Shown: one piece after another, positions 55,344 through 57,356 of the stretch
Layout: every line of letters starts with the position of its first letter
Position numbering within the stretch: the stretch's first letter is position 1
From: Dehalococcoidia bacterium
Lineage (GTDB): Bacteria > Chloroflexota > Dehalococcoidia > GIF9 > AB-539-J10
NCBI GenBank assembly: GCA_007129495.1
Contig: SKVJ01000016.1
Span: 1 to 57,356 of the forward strand
Reading direction: 5' to 3'
DNA: 57,356 bases
Position numbers and translations under genes: made by a program
The notes under the pieces: model-generated
The model's database searches: none
Seen by the model: the letters and a program-made list of their open reading frames with translations, nothing else
What the model was told of the DNA's origin: nothing

Positions 55344-56348
55344 CTAGCCAAATTGCCAGAAATCGGGTGAGACTCTGGATGCCACCTCCGGATTCAGTAT
55401 GTTCCCCGGTGTCTCGCCATTATAGACGGCAAGGATGCTGTCAACCACCTGGTCGCCAAGCAGCTTCATCGACTCCTGAGTATACCAGCCGATGTGAGAG
55501 GTGCAGAGCACGTTTGAAAGTGTGAGTAGAGGTGAACCCACTGGCGGTTCATTCTCAAATACGTCCGTCGCATAGCCGGCGATGCCCTTGTCTCTGAGAA
55601 CCTCGTACATTGCATCTTCGTCGACGATTCTCCCACGCGAAGTGTTGACAACCACGGCAGTAGTCTTCATCTGCTGCAGCGCAGTGCGCCCGATCAGTCC
55701 AATGGTCTCTTCGGAGAGAGGCACGTTGAGACTGATGAAGTCGGACTTCTGCAGCAGCGTTTCCAGATCGACGACCTCGATGTCATCCCGCTGCGCTCTC
55801 ACTTGTGTGCCAACGTACGGGTCGAAGCCCATCAGGCTCATACCAAAGCCTTTGGCGCGGTCCGCCACTGCAAGGCCGATCTGTCCCAGTCCGATTATCC
55901 CCAGCGTCTTGCCATGCACTCCTATGCCCAGGAACTGACTCCACTTGCCCGAAATCACGTTCTGATGGGCCTCAACGATCCTTCGCGTGAAGGACATCAG
56001 TAAAGTAACTGCCAGATCCGCCACAGCCAGCGGATTGACCTGTGGAGTGTTCATAACGAGGATGTTCCTTCTCGTAGCGGCTGGTATGTCGATGTTGTCC
56101 ACACCGATTCCATGTTTGATGATGAGTCGCATTTGTACACTCTTCGACAGCACGGCATCATCGATGCGGTAACCTGACACCACCCATGTCTCTATGCCGG
56201 GTAATATGCCCTCAAGTTGTCGTGTATCCATGGCAGGCGACTCCCGCGACTCAATGACTGTGAAGCCCTCTTCCTGAAGGCGCGCGATGTGCGCTGGGTC
56301 AACCTTACCAAACGAACGGGCGGTGATGAGTAGTTTCTTCGATGCCAT
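55344..56348 (-). CDS. D-isomer-specific 2-hydroxyacid dehydrogenase
   Basis: NAD(P)-dependent dehydrogenase of 334 residues, like phosphoglycerate or glyoxylate/hydroxypyruvate reductases. The nucleotide fold is LGIIGLGQIGLAVADRA, the catalytic arginine is in NTSRGRIVDE, the glutamate in VFENEPP, and the histidine in CTSHIGWYT. There is no C-terminal ACT domain, so regulation by serine is unlikely. The ATG follows AGGGAG. It is the first gene of the sugar-acid unit and may reduce a 2-oxo acid or glycolaldehyde-derived intermediate. Confidence 0.92.
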   Translation of the reverse strand: MASKKLLITARSFGKVDPAHIARLQEEGFTVIESRESPAMDTRQLEGILPGIETWVVSGYRIDDAVLSKSVQMRLIIKHGIGVDNIDIPAATRRNILVMNTPQVNPLAVADLAVTLLMSFTRRIVEAHQNVISGKWSQFLGIGVHGKTLGIIGLGQIGLAVADRAKGFGMSLMGFDPYVGTQVRAQRDDIEVVDLETLLQKSDFISLNVPLSEETIGLIGRTALQQMKTTAVVVNTSRGRIVDEDAMYEVLRDKGIAGYATDVFENEPPVGSPLLTLSNVLCTSHIGWYTQESMKLLGDQVVDSILAVYNGETPGNILNPEVASRVSPDFWQFG

Positions 56349-56412
56349 GGTTGCAACTCCCTGCTTCAATCATCCTATGCCAGAGATCATCCTGCACGGA
56401 AGCAGTCCACCT

Positions 56413-56442
56413 ACAACTCTCAATCTATGTATTCAGAGTTGT
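56413..56442. promoter_or_regulatory. Inverted repeat upstream of the sugar-acid operon
   Basis: ACAACTCT and AGAGTTGT, perfect 8-bp arms 14 bases apart, lie 64 bases upstream of the 2-hydroxyacid dehydrogenase start. The spacing puts arm centres about two helical turns apart, as in operators for dimeric repressors. A smaller hairpin CCGCCT/AGGCGG is at 56466-56479. Confidence 0.4.
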
Positions 56443-57240
56443 CCGAATCTGGTGTAGCACGCAGACCGCCTTGAGGCGGACAGAAATCACAACTGTGGCC
56501 GAGGAGCGGCAAGCGCCGTCATTCACGCCTGAACCTCGAATGTAATATATTGAACGATTCGGAGGACAAAGGCAAGCAGGAGATTGAAGGCAACCCGGCT
56601 TGCCGTAACGACAGATTCACCCGTAGGTGTCGTGTGTCCGGCAAGCAGGGCAGCCTGGTAGTGTCGCACAGGGGGAAGAGGGAGCAGCCTTCATCCTACG
56701 GTGATGCCAGGCCATAGGCCGACACGATAACCGGCATTGACACAGAGGGACGGCTGTCTCAGGGTGTCGCGGCTCCACACCCACCACACCTATGCCGAAA
56801 GCCAAAGAATGACACTCGACACGCGTCCGCGCAAGAGACCCATATCAGGCCGTTAGAAGCTGAACGGACTGTGACTACCTAGTCTGTCCAGTTCGGAATC
56901 CTCGGCCTCATAGTCGAGTTGATCACCAAAAAACCGTCCTGCATAAGGGTCGACGACTACCTCCAGCGACTCTTCCGTCTCCACGTCCAGAAGCCAGCGG
57001 TCTGCAGCCGACGCGACTCGTTTAGGGGCTCTCTTCAATTCTGCCATCGTGTACCTCGCACAAATTTGTCCACAAGTACTCACAGTGTCTTGAGGGGTCA
57101 GAAATCTTCCGGCACACGTGGCGAACGCGACAACCTGGTGTGCTGCAAATGAAAACTGGAGAACCCCCTGACGCCCACTCCACAACCGCCCAAACGAGAA
57201 GGAATTATAGCGCTTGAAAGACTGCTGTCAAGAGGTCGCA
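56443..57240. other. Mostly non-coding right-hand region
   Basis: Only short frames occur here, and the minus-strand frame at 56617-56805 looks random. Notable content: a hairpin at 56466-56479, a long-range GGCAAGC/GCTTGCC pair (56571-56577, 56598-56604), and the small ORF at 56853-57047. The low gene density next to a transposase start suggests an insertion hotspot or decayed DNA. No recognisable gene fragments were seen. Confidence 0.5.
56853..57047 (-). CDS. Possible small acidic protein, unknown
   Basis: A 64-codon frame starting MAELKRAPKRVASAADRW, with GAGGT about six bases before the ATG. It ends with an acidic segment (VVVDPYAGRFFGDQLDYEAEDSELDRL). The composition, basic start then acidic end, looks protein-like, but there is no family match I know and no operon context. 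It could be a small regulator or a chance frame. The upstream extension to 57185 lacks a better start. Confidence 0.35.
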   Translation of the reverse strand: MAELKRAPKRVASAADRWLLDVETEESLEVVVDPYAGRFFGDQLDYEAEDSELDRLGSHSPFSF

Positions 57241-57297
57241 TTCACTCATCCAAAATGTTAGTGGGGCGGTAGGGTTCACTCATTTAGAAATGTTACT
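57241..57297 (+). repeat. Direct repeat pair next to the transposase
   Basis: TTCACTCATCCAAAATGTTA at 57241-57260 (continuing GT) and TTCACTCATTTAGAAATGTT at 57275-57294 (continuing ACT) are similar direct repeats starting 34 bases apart. They lie just before the transposase start and may be the element's terminal or transposase-binding sequence. Confidence 0.5.
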
Positions 57298-57305
57298 AAG
57301 GAGCC

Positions 57306-57356
57306 ATGCGAAGTGACGAGAGGATGAACATCGATGAAAGACGGAAGTACCTGAAG
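57306..57356 (+). mobile_element. 5' end of an IS transposase, cut by the window edge
   Basis: The last 51 bases encode MRSDERMNIDERRKYLK and run off the window. This matches my memory of the N-terminus of integrase-core (DDE) transposases, which start with MN(I/E)ERRKYLK-like sequences and a helix-turn-helix. AAGGAG lies two bases before the ATG; a second ATG six codons later is possible. Together with the direct repeats it marks the left part of an insertion sequence. Confidence 0.55.

Overview
The window looks like a chromosomal segment from a bacterium of the phylum Chloroflexota, probably class Dehalococcoidia or a relative. This is inference. The supporting signs are the primase zinc motif CFGACGTGGD with an extra residue between the last two cysteines, an ECF sigma factor next to a membrane protein with an LPxxxFYPVK-type stalk, an orphan LuxR-type regulator, and REP-like palindromes at the left edge. 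Most of the segment is dense housekeeping sequence with tightly coupled genes (ATGA, GTGA and TAATG overlaps). No rRNA, tRNA or CRISPR array was seen.

Layout. 1-551: palindrome-rich intergenic DNA, then a prepilin peptidase (552-1328). 1347-2781 (minus): a metallo-beta-lactamase-fold enzyme and an unrecognised protein. 3075-6923 (plus): a regulator with a degenerate receiver, a secreted IPT-like surface protein anchored by a C-terminal helix, and a non-canonical tubulin/FtsZ-family GTPase. 6981-10238 (minus): radical SAM enzyme, AMMECR1, DUF47 and PiT phosphate transporter in one operon. 10367-10978 (plus): coaE. 10979-17438 (minus): a run of pfkB-type kinase, DapA-type lyase, endonuclease V, prfB with a programmed +1 frameshift, a HELTH metalloprotease and an orphan peptide-binding lipoprotein.

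17705-27424 (plus) is a complete archaeal/vacuolar-type ATPase operon, H-I-K-K-E-C-F-A-B-D, ending with a DUF61 (UPF0216) gene of a mainly archaeal family. The two K subunits differ at the ion-binding site. rpsP and khpA follow. 28421-35602 holds a bifunctional nuclease, PEP synthase, and dnaG-rpoD-HIT. 35634-40037 (minus) is a Trk potassium-uptake operon with three RCK proteins and a UspA protein. 40178-43388 (minus) is dnaX-recR-recO. 43440-44782 (minus) is an ECF sigma factor with its membrane partner. 45039-49460 (minus) is pth-LOG-eno-MBL-gap, joining lower glycolysis to peptidyl-tRNA hydrolase.

49675-56348 looks like a sugar-acid catabolic region: an unrecognised 290-residue protein and a fumarylacetoacetase-fold enzyme on plus, then 2-hydroxyacid dehydrogenase, DapA-type lyase, FGGY kinase and enolase-superfamily dehydratase on minus. 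The last kilobase is mostly non-coding, with one doubtful small ORF and, at the right edge, the first codons of a transposase.

A recurring theme is that several first genes of transcription units have a -10 box only 8-13 bases before the start codon and no Shine-Dalgarno sequence, while genes inside operons have clear Shine-Dalgarno sequences. This suggests leaderless or very short-leader mRNAs.
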